A stretch of DNA of 64,000 nt from Fulvimarina sp039652615 (GCF_039652615.1 NZ_JBDJAC010000014.1:1-64000), one strand, 5' to 3'. Positions 1-7,802 are shown, counted from the first letter of the stretch. A program made the numbers and translations. The notes: generated by a model from the letters alone, not told the origin.

Positions 1-72
1 GAGGCCTTCGCAGAGATCGACAAGGAGGAGATCGATCCGATCCTCACCATCACAACCATGAAAGCCGCCTGA
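1..72 (+). CDS. C-terminal end of an unidentified protein (cut by window edge)
   Basis: An open frame runs in from the window edge and ends at a TGA at 70-72. It encodes the last 23 residues, ending ITTMKAA. The acidic tail (EIDKEEIDP) is not enough to name a family. It stops nine bases before the stop codon of the truncated integrase on the other strand, so it may be part of the event that cut the integrase. The reading frame is visible but the function is unknown. Confidence 0.4.
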   Translation, partial: EAFAEIDKEEIDPILTITTMKAA

Positions 73-80
73 TCATGACC

Positions 81-461
81 TCAGGCCACCCAGAAAATTA
101 CACCAGCTTGACGGACGTGACCCTGGGAAAGTTCGGCGATCAAATCGTCGGCAAAAATCCCGAATGTAGCTTTAGATCTCTGAGCTTCGGTTGAGCGTCG
201 GCGTTCATCGATCGGATTGGAGCCCCCAACTAACACTCGACGAGCGTTATCGGCTTTTTCTCGAGCATCAGCGAGAGAGACCGTAGCCGTTCCACCTAGT
301 CCCATCTCCTTCAGCTTGCCTTGCCAGCGAAACATGAAGAGCCAACGCCGCGAATTTCCCGGACCGACAACGAGATACAAACCGTTGCCGTCAGCATGAC
401 GACCAGGTTCGCTTATCGTAGCGACGCGACGTGCTGACAAGCGTTTCGTTTGGACTGCCAT
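81..461 (-). pseudogene. Truncated tyrosine-recombinase integrase (N-terminal arm domain only)
   Basis: The 126-residue product matches the N-terminal arm-type DNA-binding domain (DUF4102) of P4/phage-type tyrosine integrases. A start followed by LSARRVATI, then HADGNGLYLVV, then RRWLFMFRWQGK and MGLGG, then SLADAREKADNARR are the expected order. Such integrases are about 400 residues long. Here the frame ends just after the start of the core-binding domain (TFGIFADDLIAEL), so the catalytic Arg/His/Tyr domain is missing and the protein cannot recombine DNA. Its 5' end faces a tRNA-Ser 3'-end sequence at 599-622, which is the usual arrangement for an island integrase next to its attachment site. 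Read as the remnant of a decayed genomic island. Confidence 0.8.
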
Positions 462-598
462 GCCATCTTACCCCAACGTATACCCCAACGCATGACACGG
501 ATCGTACAGGGCACTAATAGACATCGCCAGACTCGAAAACGTGCGCAACCGAATAAATCAAGGAAGTCTTGGACGGAGTCGAACGGAGATGGACGCTT

Positions 599-622
599 AT
601 TCGAATCCCTCTCTCACCGCCA
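599..622 (+). other. Putative island attachment sequence: tRNA-Ser 3'-end fragment
   Basis: The segment contains TTCGAATCCC followed by TCTCACCGCCA, which is the T-loop, acceptor strand and CCA end typical of a bacterial tRNA-Ser. The rest of a tRNA (D arm, anticodon arm, variable arm) is not present upstream, so this is a fragment and not a gene. Integrases of the family seen at 81-461 commonly recombine at tRNA 3' ends and leave such copies at the island border. Interpretation as an att site is an inference from these two neighbours. Confidence 0.6.
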
Positions 623-718
623 CGTCAGGGCCTCGACAGGCCTATCCCTAACTCATTGATGTTGGTTCACACGCGGACCTGATCCGGGTTTTCCATCGAG
701 ACTTGATCCGGCTCCGAC

Positions 719-955
719 TTAAGTTGGAGGGGGCGTCTTTATAAAGCCACGAGCGTTTTCCTTCTTTTGGCGGTTGGCGGTTGGCGGTTGGCGGTTGGCG
801 ATTCCGGTACCTGCCCTGAAGCGGACGCTGTCGTTTCCGGTCTTCAGGCTCTGGCCGCGACGGGCGAGACGATCGAGCAGTGCGGTGGTCATCCTGACGC
901 CGCCAAAGGTGGTGGGGCCCTTTTGGGCTACCGGTAGGTCTTCGAAAGCGGCCTT
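719..955 (-). pseudogene. IS21-family istB C-terminal fragment
   Basis: Read on the minus strand from just after a stop (956-958) to a TAA at 719-721, the frame gives FEDLPVAQKGP, then FGGVRMTTALLDRLARRG, then GNDSVRFRAG. This is the C-terminal end of the IS21 helper ATPase IstB, whose members carry an ALLDRL(T/V)HH segment followed by a GxSxRxK/R tail. The usual HH is RR here. The Walker motifs and the partner istA are absent, so this is a dead fragment. Its end runs into a heptamer repeat (767-801) that replaces the normal terminus. Confidence 0.65.
767..801. repeat. Tandem 7-bp repeat (TTGGCGG)
   Basis: Four exact copies of TTGGCGG and a fifth with the last base changed (TTGGCGA) stand head to tail. 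The unit length is not a multiple of three, so copy-number change would shift the reading frame of the overlapping istB fragment. It is probably slippage-prone junk at the decayed insertion-sequence edge. Confidence 0.9.
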
Positions 956-997
956 TCATAGAATTCCGGTCAGCGGGATCGCTGCAAAGCGCATGCG

Positions 998-1480
998 TCA
1001 TGCTGGCGGAGCTTTGGGCGCATCGCTTTCATTGCTCGCCGTCAGCCGGCCGCGAAGGACGGTCAGAACGCGAAGGACCGTCGCGAGGTCATCGGGCGAC
1101 AGATCCCTTGCAAGCTCGTCGGCTGCGGGATTCCAGGCACGGATCGCGTTGTCATAGGCATGCTGTCCTTCTGCCGTCAGAACGACCAGTTGAGCCCGCT
1201 TGTGCCGGGGGTTGGCCTTGAAGGTCACCAAGCCCTCCTTCGCAAGCTCGTTGACGATCCTTTGAACGTTCTGCCTGTTCGCCCCGAGGTCCCGCGCCAG
1301 CCAGGCGACCGGCTGCGGCTCGCTCGCATAGGCGATGGCGCCCATGATCTGCCATCGGGCGCTCGTGAGGCCATGGGGCAGTACCAGACGGTCGCCCCAG
1401 GTGAGGGCCGCGTTGTTGACCCGAAAAAGCGAGAGAATGAGATCGGTCAGCATCTCCGCCGACGGTGTTCTATCGAGCAT
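998..1480 (-). CDS. MarR-family transcriptional regulator
   Basis: A 160-residue winged-helix protein with the MarR layout: an N-terminal dimerisation helix, then LTSARWQIMGAIAYA, a recognition segment (ARDLGANRQNVQRIVNELAKEG) and a wing with the signature NPRHKRAQLVVLTAEG. The start at 1480 follows an AGGA ribosome site. It is transcribed away from the small monooxygenase gene at 1567. Two palindromes in the gap (1495-1508 and 1521-1536) are the likely binding sites, so it probably represses itself and the monooxygenase until a phenolic or quinone-like ligand binds. The ligand is not predictable from sequence. Confidence 0.9.
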   Translation of the reverse strand: MLDRTPSAEMLTDLILSLFRVNNAALTWGDRLVLPHGLTSARWQIMGAIAYASEPQPVAWLARDLGANRQNVQRIVNELAKEGLVTFKANPRHKRAQLVVLTAEGQHAYDNAIRAWNPAADELARDLSPDDLATVLRVLTVLRGRLTASNESDAPKAPPA

Positions 1481-1492
1481 GTCGAAATCCTA

Positions 1493-1536
1493 TTGACATC
1501 ATGATGTCGTTTATCGATATTGACACCATGATGTCA
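1493..1536 (+). promoter_or_regulatory. Promoter with two MarR-type operators
   Basis: GACATCATGATGTC (1495-1508) is a perfect palindrome. TGACACCATGATGTCA (1521-1536) is the same motif with one mismatch, 26 bp further on. A perfect -35 box TTGACA (1493-1498), a 17-bp spacer and GATATT (1516-1521) form a promoter pointing at the monooxygenase gene. One operator covers the -35 and spacer and the other the -10 and start region, as expected for steric repression. The first palindrome lies 14 bp before the marR start codon, so autoregulation is likely. Confidence 0.8.
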
Positions 1537-1566
1537 TTGTGGCGTCCCGCACACAAGGAGAACGAC

Positions 1567-1938
1567 ATGCCCAAGTTTCTGGAAATGGATAGGAGTGTTT
1601 CGCTGGCCGATCAGCTGCACGACGATGAGGCCGGTCCGGTCACCTTGATCAACACCTTCGTCGTCGAGACCGGTGATGTGGATGCGTTTCTGGAGGTCTG
1701 GGGCCGCGACGCCGAGATCATGAAGCGGCAGCCGGGGTTCATCTCGACCCAGCTTCATCGCGGTATCGGCGGCAGCGGCGCCTTCCTGAATTATGCGGTC
1801 TGGCAGTCTGTCTCTCATTTCAAAGATGCCTTCGCCAATCCGGAATTCCGGGCCCAGCTCGGCTCTTACCCGGACAGCGCGACAGTGAGCCCACACCTGT
1901 TTCGCAGGATGGAGGTGCCCGGCATCTGCGTGGGGTGA
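1567..1938 (+). CDS. Antibiotic biosynthesis monooxygenase (ABM) domain protein
   Basis: The 123-residue product has the single ferredoxin-like ABM fold: TLINTFVVETGDVDAFLEVW, QPGFISTQLHRG, and the final strand LNYAVWQSVSHFKDAF. Members are small cofactor-free monooxygenases acting on quinol-like aromatic compounds. The start at 1567 is chosen because AAGGAG lies 5-10 bp upstream. An upstream in-frame ATG would run through the promoter and operators. Controlled by the divergent MarR regulator, it probably serves a small inducible stress or detoxification response. Substrate unknown. Confidence 0.8.
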   Translation: MPKFLEMDRSVSLADQLHDDEAGPVTLINTFVVETGDVDAFLEVWGRDAEIMKRQPGFISTQLHRGIGGSGAFLNYAVWQSVSHFKDAFANPEFRAQLGSYPDSATVSPHLFRRMEVPGICVG

Positions 1939-1989
1939 GAAACGCGCGTTTCCACCCCTCTGAGACGCTTCAGAACCGAGGCGGCCGCT

Positions 1990-2985
1990 TCAGACCGCCT
2001 CGATCATCGCCATCACGTCGTCCTCGATCGCAATCCCGTCGCTTGCGGCCTTGCGCCGTGCTTCGAGACCCCGGCGACCGGGCAGCCGGACACCCGGTTC
2101 CGAGCCGATCATCGCGGCGAGTTCCCCAAGGCGACCGAGCGCGCCGTCGCCGCCAATGGCTTCGGGGTCGAGAACCAGGATGAACTGACCAAGACGCGGC
2201 GGCTCGCCCTTGTCGTCGAAGAGCGAGGAAGCCTCATAGGCAAAGTTCGCGCCGGTCAGGCCGGCGCTCAGCATTTCCACCATCAGCGCCAGCGCTGCGC
2301 CCTTGGCATCGCCCGCCGGGGCCATGGTGCCGGCAAGCGCAGCGTCCGCGTCCGTCGTCGGGTTACCGTCCTTGTCGAGCGCCCAGCCTTCGGGAATGGC
2401 GACGCCTTTCTGCTTGGCGGCCATCACCTTGCCGCGCGCGACCCTCGACAGCGACAGGTCGATGACGACCGGCTCCGCGTCCGGTATCGGCGTCGCAAAA
2501 GCGATCGGATTGGTGCCGAAGACCGGCTTCGTTCCGCCCCAGGCAGCCATGGCGCTCGGTGCATTGGCGGTCATGAGGGCGACGAGACCCTTTTCGGCAA
2601 AGCGCTCGACGGTCAGGCCGAGGACCCCGGCATGATGGGAGTTGCGGACCCCGATGGCCAGAACGCCGGTTTCGGCAATGACGGCCGGCGCGCGCTCGAT
2701 GGCAAGATCGAAGGCAGGATAGGCAAAACCCTCGGCGGCGTCGACGCGCATGGTCGCAGAGCGGGGCATGTCGATCAGAGGCGTTGCGTGCCCGTCGACC
2801 TTCTTCACCTTCGCCTGCGCGCTATAGGCCGCGACGCGCCGGAGGCCGTGGCCACCCTGGCCGGAAGTTTCGGCGGTGACGAGTGCATGGGCGACGGACG
2901 CGGCCTGTGCGGGCCCGACGAAGGCCCGTTGCAAGGCCTCGGCGACAAGGCGTTCGGCGTCTTCGATCGAAAGGATCTTGGTCAT
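1990..2985 (-). CDS. comC: (R)-sulfolactate dehydrogenase (Ldh/MDH-2 family), ComC-like
   Basis: A 331-residue member of the malate/L-lactate/sulfolactate dehydrogenase family, recognisable by GHGLRRVAAY, the catalytic-His region IGVRNSHHAGVLG, FGTNPIAFATP and the late ANFAYEASSLF. ComC interconverts (R)-sulfolactate and sulfopyruvate with NAD(P)H. Its start overlaps the slcC stop (ATGA at 2982-2985), so the two are translationally coupled. In the known bifurcated pathway SlcC oxidises (S)-sulfolactate to sulfopyruvate and ComC reduces it to the R form that SuyAB cleaves. Family assignment is firm. The sulfolactate substrate is inferred from suyAB next door. Confidence 0.82.
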   Translation of the reverse strand: MTKILSIEDAERLVAEALQRAFVGPAQAASVAHALVTAETSGQGGHGLRRVAAYSAQAKVKKVDGHATPLIDMPRSATMRVDAAEGFAYPAFDLAIERAPAVIAETGVLAIGVRNSHHAGVLGLTVERFAEKGLVALMTANAPSAMAAWGGTKPVFGTNPIAFATPIPDAEPVVIDLSLSRVARGKVMAAKQKGVAIPEGWALDKDGNPTTDADAALAGTMAPAGDAKGAALALMVEMLSAGLTGANFAYEASSLFDDKGEPPRLGQFILVLDPEAIGGDGALGRLGELAAMIGSEPGVRLPGRRGLEARRKAASDGIAIEDDVMAMIEAV

Positions 2986-3917
2986 GCGGACTGGCTCTTG
3001 AGATGGTTGAGGACATTGTCCGCGGTGACGGCGCTGACTCGGACATTCGCCTCTTTCGTGACCCCGGCGATATGCGGCGTCAGGATGAGATTGGGAACCC
3101 CCTGGAAGAGCGCCCCGGCTTCGGCGTTGAGAGGTTCGGTCTCGAAGACATCGAGCGCGGCCCCGCCCAGTTGGTCGCTCCTGAGGGCCTCAACGAGCGC
3201 GGCCTCGTCTACGACACCGCCACGCGCGGTGTTGATGAGGATCGCGCCCGGTTTCATGGCCTTGAGGGCATCGCGGCCGATCAGATGGCGTGTCGTCTCG
3301 CTCAACGGCACATGCAGGCTGACGATATCCGAGGTCTCGAGCAGGGCTTGAAGCTCCAGACGTTGCGCGCTCTCCCAGGCGACGTCGGTTTCGGGAAGAA
3401 ACGGATCGAAGGCGGCGATCTCGCAGCCAAACACCCGCGCACGGGCGGCGACCTTCCGGGCGATCCCGCCAAAGCCGATGAGGCCGAGGCGCTTGCCCGC
3501 GATCTCGCCTCCCATCATTTCCATGCGCGGCCAGGTGCCGGCAGCGACATCGGCGCTGCGGTGATAGGCCTTGCGCAACAGCGTCAGCGCCGCCGTCACC
3601 ACATATTCTGCGACCGCCACGTCATTTGCGCCGGTCGCCGGATAGACCGCGATCGCCTTCGCCTTGCAGGCATCGAGGTCGATATTGTCGAGACCGACCC
3701 CGAGACGGCCGACGCAGGTAAGGGCCGGCACGTCGGACAGGATGTCTTCCGAGACCTGTGTGCGGTTGCGCACGATCAGCGCCTTCGCGGTCTTCAGTGC
3801 GTCCTTCAGCGCGTCCGGACGGTTTACGAGGTCTGGATCGTAAAGAACGTCGTGGCGTTCGCGCAGCTGGTTCACCGCCGCTTCGTCCATGAATTCGGAA
3901 ATGACGATGTCTGACAT
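2982..3917 (-). CDS. slcC: (S)-sulfolactate dehydrogenase (D-2-hydroxyacid dehydrogenase family)
   Basis: The 311-residue product is a D-isomer-specific 2-hydroxyacid dehydrogenase. It has the NAD-binding GLIGFGGIARKVA, the substrate Arg in NTARGGVVDEAAL, the acid in ALDVFETEP and the catalytic His in LTPHIAG. The best contextual match is SlcC, which oxidises (S)-sulfolactate to sulfopyruvate, because it is coupled to comC and follows suyAB. A phosphoglycerate dehydrogenase is a possible alternative on domain grounds, but there is no ACT domain and no serine-pathway gene nearby. A terminator-like hairpin separates it from suyB, so expression may be lower or independent. Confidence 0.82.
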   Translation of the reverse strand: MSDIVISEFMDEAAVNQLRERHDVLYDPDLVNRPDALKDALKTAKALIVRNRTQVSEDILSDVPALTCVGRLGVGLDNIDLDACKAKAIAVYPATGANDVAVAEYVVTAALTLLRKAYHRSADVAAGTWPRMEMMGGEIAGKRLGLIGFGGIARKVAARARVFGCEIAAFDPFLPETDVAWESAQRLELQALLETSDIVSLHVPLSETTRHLIGRDALKAMKPGAILINTARGGVVDEAALVEALRSDQLGGAALDVFETEPLNAEAGALFQGVPNLILTPHIAGVTKEANVRVSAVTADNVLNHLKSQSA

Positions 3918-3950
3918 ATGGCGTTCTCACTCTCTCATCTTGGCTGACTG

Positions 3951-3987
3951 AAAAAAGGCCGCCCGCCCGAAGGGCGAGCGACCTTTG
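3951..3987 (-). terminator. Intrinsic terminator between suyB and slcC
   Basis: On the minus strand a GC-rich hairpin (CGCTCGCCC / GGGCGGGCG around a TTC loop, flanked by AGGT/GCCT) is followed by six T residues. It lies 22 bp after the suyB stop and 34 bp before the slcC start, so it would end or attenuate the suyAB transcript inside the pathway cluster. Confidence 0.75.
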
Positions 3988-4008
3988 AATGGATCCCGAT
4001 CTTGAGGA

Positions 4009-5187
4009 TCAGGCGCTGCGATAGAGCTTCGTCATCACGAATTCCCGGTGGCCGAGGGCTTCGGCCGCGGTCATCCGCCCGTTCGCAGTGCGCATGATGT
4101 TCTCGATCAACGCATCACCGGCCTGATCGATGGTCATGTCCCGGCGCAGGATGCCGGACACGTCGACGTCCACATGCTCCGACATGGTGCGTACCGTGCG
4201 CGGATTGGCGGTGATCTTGACCACCGGCACGATCGGATTGCCGATGACGTTGCCCTGGCCGGTGGGGAAGGTGTGGATCACGTAGCCCGCCGCTGCCATC
4301 AGGGTCACGCATTCGGCGGCTGCCGAAGAGGTGTCCATGAAGTAGAGACCATTGCCCTTCTGGGGCGCTTCGGCAGGTTCGAGAATGTCGATGAACTGGC
4401 ACTCGCGGCCGATCTTCTCCAGATTGCCGAGGGCCTTTTCCTCGATGGTGGACAGGCCGCCCTCGATATTGCCCTTGGTCGGCTGGGACTCCGACAGATC
4501 GTTGGTCGCATGGGCGAAGATGACATCGTCCTGATAGGCCTTCCACATCTTGTACCAGCGCTCGCCGACCTCTTCGTCAACCGCGCGCTTCTGGCAGATG
4601 TGCTCGGCGCCGGTGATTTCGGAGGTCTCGCCGAAGACGCCGTAAATGCCTTCCGGGATCAGCTTGTCATACATATTGCCGACGGTCGGGCAGGAGCCGA
4701 GACCGGTCGTGGTGTCGGACTCGCCGCATTTGGTCGAGACCCAAAGCTCGGAAACATCGCATTCCGTGCGCTGGATCTCGCTGGCCCACTGGACGAATTC
4801 CTTCGCCTTGCGCGAGACGTCCATGATCGTCTTGAGGTCGCCATTCTGCTCGATCGAGAAGGCGGCGACCGGCTTGCCAGTCTCTGCGATGCCGTCGGCG
4901 ATCTTCTGGGTCCAGCCCGGCTCGATGCCGACGACGATGCAGGCCGCGACATTCGGGTTCGCGCCGGTACCGATCATGGTGCGGAAGTGAAGGTCGAGAT
5001 CGGGGCCGAACTGCAGGCGGCCATAGGCGTGGGGCAGGGCGAGCGTGCCCTTGATGTTGTTGGCGACGGCCTCGCAGGCGGCGTTGGAAATATCGTCGAC
5101 CGGCAGGATGACGACGTGGTTGCGCACACCCACACGGCCGTTCTCGCGACGATAGCCCTGGAATTTGCGATTCGTATTGATCGGCAT
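4009..5187 (-). CDS. suyB: (R)-sulfolactate sulfo-lyase, large subunit
   Basis: A 392-residue UxaA/altronate-dehydratase-type large subunit. It begins QGYRRENGRVGVRNHVVI and contains NAACEAVANNIKGT, PHAYGR and STKCGESDTTTGLGSCPTVG. The last segment supplies cysteines for the metal site expected in this family. SuyAB splits (R)-3-sulfolactate into pyruvate and sulfite in the cytoplasm. The start at 5187 is preferred over 5229 because it gives the normal N-terminus and has a GAG-type ribosome site. The small subunit suyA is encoded separately just upstream, whereas many family members fuse the two. The sulfolactate assignment rests on slcC/comC/hpsN context. Confidence 0.9.
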   Translation of the reverse strand: MPINTNRKFQGYRRENGRVGVRNHVVILPVDDISNAACEAVANNIKGTLALPHAYGRLQFGPDLDLHFRTMIGTGANPNVAACIVVGIEPGWTQKIADGIAETGKPVAAFSIEQNGDLKTIMDVSRKAKEFVQWASEIQRTECDVSELWVSTKCGESDTTTGLGSCPTVGNMYDKLIPEGIYGVFGETSEITGAEHICQKRAVDEEVGERWYKMWKAYQDDVIFAHATNDLSESQPTKGNIEGGLSTIEEKALGNLEKIGRECQFIDILEPAEAPQKGNGLYFMDTSSAAAECVTLMAAAGYVIHTFPTGQGNVIGNPIVPVVKITANPRTVRTMSEHVDVDVSGILRRDMTIDQAGDALIENIMRTANGRMTAAEALGHREFVMTKLYRSA

Positions 5188-5272
5188 GGTCAAGCTCTTT
5201 TCAAGATGAGGCGGAAGCGGGAGAGACATGGGACGCGTATGGCGCTGTGCGCCGGCGCAATCCGAGGCGGTC

Positions 5273-5563
5273 TCACCAGCGATTTGTCTTCAGATTGTGG
5301 ACGTGGACATGGCTGCCCTTCTTCACGTCGGCCTTGAAGCGTCCGATGTCCTCGCCGTATTTCACCGCCGTATCGCCCGACGAAATATCGCTGAGAGCGA
5401 TCTTGTGCCCGATCGGAACGTCGTCGTTGGCGGTCAGGCGAAACGAGGAATTGTCGTGGGTGACGACGCAGAGCATGTCTGTGCCCGCCTTCAGTCCCTC
5501 GACGACGACCACGCCGACATTGTCCTTCTGGTCGTGAACCAATAGCTGCGGGTGACTGCTCAT
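5273..5563 (-). CDS. suyA: (R)-sulfolactate sulfo-lyase, small subunit
   Basis: The 96-residue SAF-domain protein carries HDQKDNVGVVVVEGLKAG, then VPIGHKIALSDI and VKYGEDIG, the signature of the small subunits of altronate/sulfolactate lyases. The start at 5563 has GGGAGA upstream, and the longer open frame beyond it crosses the promoter. It is the first gene of the leftward suyA-suyB unit and pairs with SuyB to form the C-S lyase. A TTGACA promoter and an AT-rich probable GntR site lie about 150-190 bp upstream, beyond an untranslated leader. Confidence 0.92.
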   Translation of the reverse strand: MSSHPQLLVHDQKDNVGVVVVEGLKAGTDMLCVVTHDNSSFRLTANDDVPIGHKIALSDISSGDTAVKYGEDIGRFKADVKKGSHVHVHNLKTNRW

Positions 5564-5713
5564 GATGTTTTCTCCCTGGTGAATTTCATGAAAATCGCGG
5601 CGATCTGAGCCGAGCCTGCGGGCCGCTTGGCCTTTGTTCCCAATCGCCTTTTGCGCTCGCCCATCGGTTTCGCCGGGCAGTCCGCGAAGCGATCGGGGTT
5701 TGCATTCGCTGAA

Positions 5714-5755
5714 GTCTTGTATAAGATATAAAATATGTTTTCGATCGGGTGTCAA
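5714..5755. promoter_or_regulatory. suyA promoter and probable GntR operator
   Basis: On the minus strand a perfect TTGACA (5755-5750) is followed about 17-19 bp later by an AT-rich stretch with TATA-like -10 candidates, pointing at suyA. The same stretch (TTGTATAAGATATAAAATAT on the plus strand, 5717-5736) stands out in GC-rich DNA. It resembles the TATA-containing sites used by HutC-type GntR regulators, one of which begins 100 bp to the right. The operator role is inferred. Confidence 0.5.
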
Positions 5756-5836
5756 GAGTGCTATGAAGCGGGAGCGCGCTTTTCAAAGGGCCGGAAAAGG
5801 CGTGACGTGATTGGCTTCGATGGAGACCGGGCTGCG

Positions 5837-6565
5837 ATGAGCGAAAGTCAATTGGAAGGACTGGCCTTCAGGCCGCTCTACGCCCAGGTCCGGTCGCGGC
5901 TGGTCCAGCGCCTGATTACGGGGGACTGGACGCCTGGCATGATGCTGCCGAGCGAGTTCCAGCTCGCAAAAGAGCTCGGCGTAAGCCAGGGCACCGTCCG
6001 CAAGGCCCTCGACGCCATGACCGCCGAGCATCTTCTGGTCCGCCGGCAGGGGCGCGGCACCTTCGTCGCTGTTCCGGAAGAGGGTCGTATTCTCTTCAAG
6101 TTCTTCCGCCTCGTGGCCGACGACGGCACGCGGCTCTTTCCCCGAAGCGAGGTGATCGGCCGCGGCCGCGCCCAGGCATCGAGCACGGTTCGCGATCAGC
6201 TGAAGCTCGCCGACGGCGACGAGATCTGGTGGATCGACCGGGTGAGGCGGCTTGGCGAAAAGCCGGTCATCGTGGAGCGCGTCACGCTTCCCGTCGCTCG
6301 TTTCGAAGGGTTCGGCGAGATGGAGACCATCCCCAACAATGTCTATGCGCTGTATTCGGAGCACTACGGCATCACGATCGGCCGGGCCGCCGAGAAGCTG
6401 AAGGCGAAAGCTGCCAGCGATCATGTGGCGCGGCATCTTGGCTGCGGCAGCGGCCACCCCGTCCTTCAGGTGGAACGCGTCGCCATGGCTCTCGACGACA
6501 CGCCGATCGAGCACCGCCTGTCCACCTGCCTGACCGACGATTTCCACTACGGAGCAGACCTTTGA
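5837..6565 (+). CDS. GntR-family (HutC/UTRA) regulator of the sulfolactate genes
   Basis: The 242-residue protein has a GntR winged helix at residues about 10-75 (LYAQVRSRLVQRLITGDW, then QLAKELGVSQGTVRKALDAM and RRQGRGTFVA) and a C-terminal UTRA ligand domain (EIWWIDRVRR; PVIVERVTLPVARF; VLQVERVAMALDDTPIEHRL). The start at 5837 has GGAG upstream and gives the standard N-terminus. It is divergent from suyA and upstream of the SuyZ-like exporter, so it probably controls both in response to sulfolactate or a related sulfonate. Confidence 0.88.
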   Translation: MSESQLEGLAFRPLYAQVRSRLVQRLITGDWTPGMMLPSEFQLAKELGVSQGTVRKALDAMTAEHLLVRRQGRGTFVAVPEEGRILFKFFRLVADDGTRLFPRSEVIGRGRAQASSTVRDQLKLADGDEIWWIDRVRRLGEKPVIVERVTLPVARFEGFGEMETIPNNVYALYSEHYGITIGRAAEKLKAKAASDHVARHLGCGSGHPVLQVERVAMALDDTPIEHRLSTCLTDDFHYGADL

Positions 6566-6683
6566 CAACGCCGGTCAGGTCCTGGAGCCGTCGTTAGAAC
6601 CCGGCTCCTCTCCCCCTTCGAAGCGATCTCACCCGCCCCGCCGGCCAAGCCGAAGCGTCGGGGCGACAGTATAAGGCCAGCCC

Positions 6684-7724
6684 ATGCCGACACAGTCCCA
6701 ATCGACCCAGCCTCGATCGAACTTCGCGCCTTCGGCCCTCAAGGACCGCTACTGGCCGCTGTTTCCGGGTATTCTGCTGGCCCTTGTGGTGGCCGCCGCG
6801 GCGCGGTTCGTGGCCGACCATTACAGCGCTCCGGTGATGCTGTTCGCGCTTTTGATCGGCATGGCCTTCAACTTTCTGGCCGTCGATCCGCGCTTCAAGC
6901 CAGGCCTCGAGTTTTCCTCCAAGAGCCTGCTGCGCTTGGGGATCGTGCTTCTGGGCGCGCGGATCACCACGACGGACATCGCCTCGCTCGGGATCTCGAC
7001 CTTCGCCACGGTGATCGGCCTCATCGCGCTCACCATCGCCACCGGCTTCGTCTGCGGGCGCATCTTCGACAAGCAATGGCGCTTTTCACTTCTGACCGGC
7101 GGTTCCGTCGCCATCTGCGGCGCGTCCGCCGCCCTCGCCATCGCCTCCGTCATTCCTCACAATGAAAAGACCGAGCGCAATCTTCTCTTCACGGTGGTTT
7201 CGGTCACTACGCTCTCGACGATCGCGATGATCCTTTATCCGATCCTGTTCACGGTGCTGGGGCTGAGCCCCAGCCAGAGCGGCTTCATGGTCGGCGCGAC
7301 CATTCACGACGTCGCCCAGGTCGTGGGGGCCGGCTATTCGATCTCCACCGATGTCGGCGACGTCGCGACCATCATCAAGCTCCTGCGCGTCACGATGCTG
7401 CCGGTGGTTCTCATCATCATCGTGCTGGTCCTGGCGGGGCAGAAAAGCGGCGGTGCGACATCGGTGCGCCTGCCGTCCTTCGTTGTGGGCTTCGCGGTTC
7501 TGACCGCTATCAACAGCCTTGGATGGCTGCCGGGTATAGTGGCGCAAGGGGCCGTCGATCTGTCGGGCTGGCTTCTCGTCATCGCCATCTCGGCGCTCGG
7601 CGTACGCACCAACATGAAGGATATGCTGCAGCTCGGCTGGCGGCATGTCGCCATGGTCGTCACCGAAACACTCGTTCTCCTGATTCTCGCGATCACCGCC
7701 GTCGAGATTGGTCTTGCCGGGTAA
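6684..7724 (+). CDS. suyZ: YeiH/UPF0324-family putative sulfite/sulfate exporter (SuyZ-like)
   Basis: The 346-residue integral membrane protein has about ten hydrophobic segments and the family motifs LLRLGIVLLGARI, GGSVAICGASAALAIA, TIHDVAQVVGAGY and ALGVRTNMKDM. Members adjacent to sulfonate-degradation genes, called SuyZ in the sulfolactate pathway, are proposed to export the sulfite or sulfate formed by C-S bond cleavage. Position within 1.2 kb of suyAB supports that role. No sulfite dehydrogenase is encoded in the window, so export or oxidation elsewhere must handle the sulfite. Transport direction and anion are inferences. Confidence 0.8.
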   Translation: MPTQSQSTQPRSNFAPSALKDRYWPLFPGILLALVVAAAARFVADHYSAPVMLFALLIGMAFNFLAVDPRFKPGLEFSSKSLLRLGIVLLGARITTTDIASLGISTFATVIGLIALTIATGFVCGRIFDKQWRFSLLTGGSVAICGASAALAIASVIPHNEKTERNLLFTVVSVTTLSTIAMILYPILFTVLGLSPSQSGFMVGATIHDVAQVVGAGYSISTDVGDVATIIKLLRVTMLPVVLIIIVLVLAGQKSGGATSVRLPSFVVGFAVLTAINSLGWLPGIVAQGAVDLSGWLLVIAISALGVRTNMKDMLQLGWRHVAMVVTETLVLLILAITAVEIGLAG

Positions 7725-7802
7725 GGCCGTCGGCCTCGGAACGGGTTGGCGAATCACGAATGAACCGAATGTCGGTTTATTCGTCGCATGGTGATGGGCA
7801 TG

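Noticed and set aside
599..622. A functional tRNA-Ser gene
   Set aside because: Only the T-loop, acceptor strand and CCA are present; no D arm, anticodon or variable arm upstream.
767..801. Heptamer repeat as a CRISPR array
   Set aside because: Units are seven bases and have no spacers.
648..1001. 117-residue minus-strand frame
   Set aside because: Overlaps the istB remnant in another frame; its repeated RQPPTANRQPP comes only from the heptamer repeat.
4048..5337. 429-residue open frame on the plus strand
   Set aside because: Antisense to suyB.
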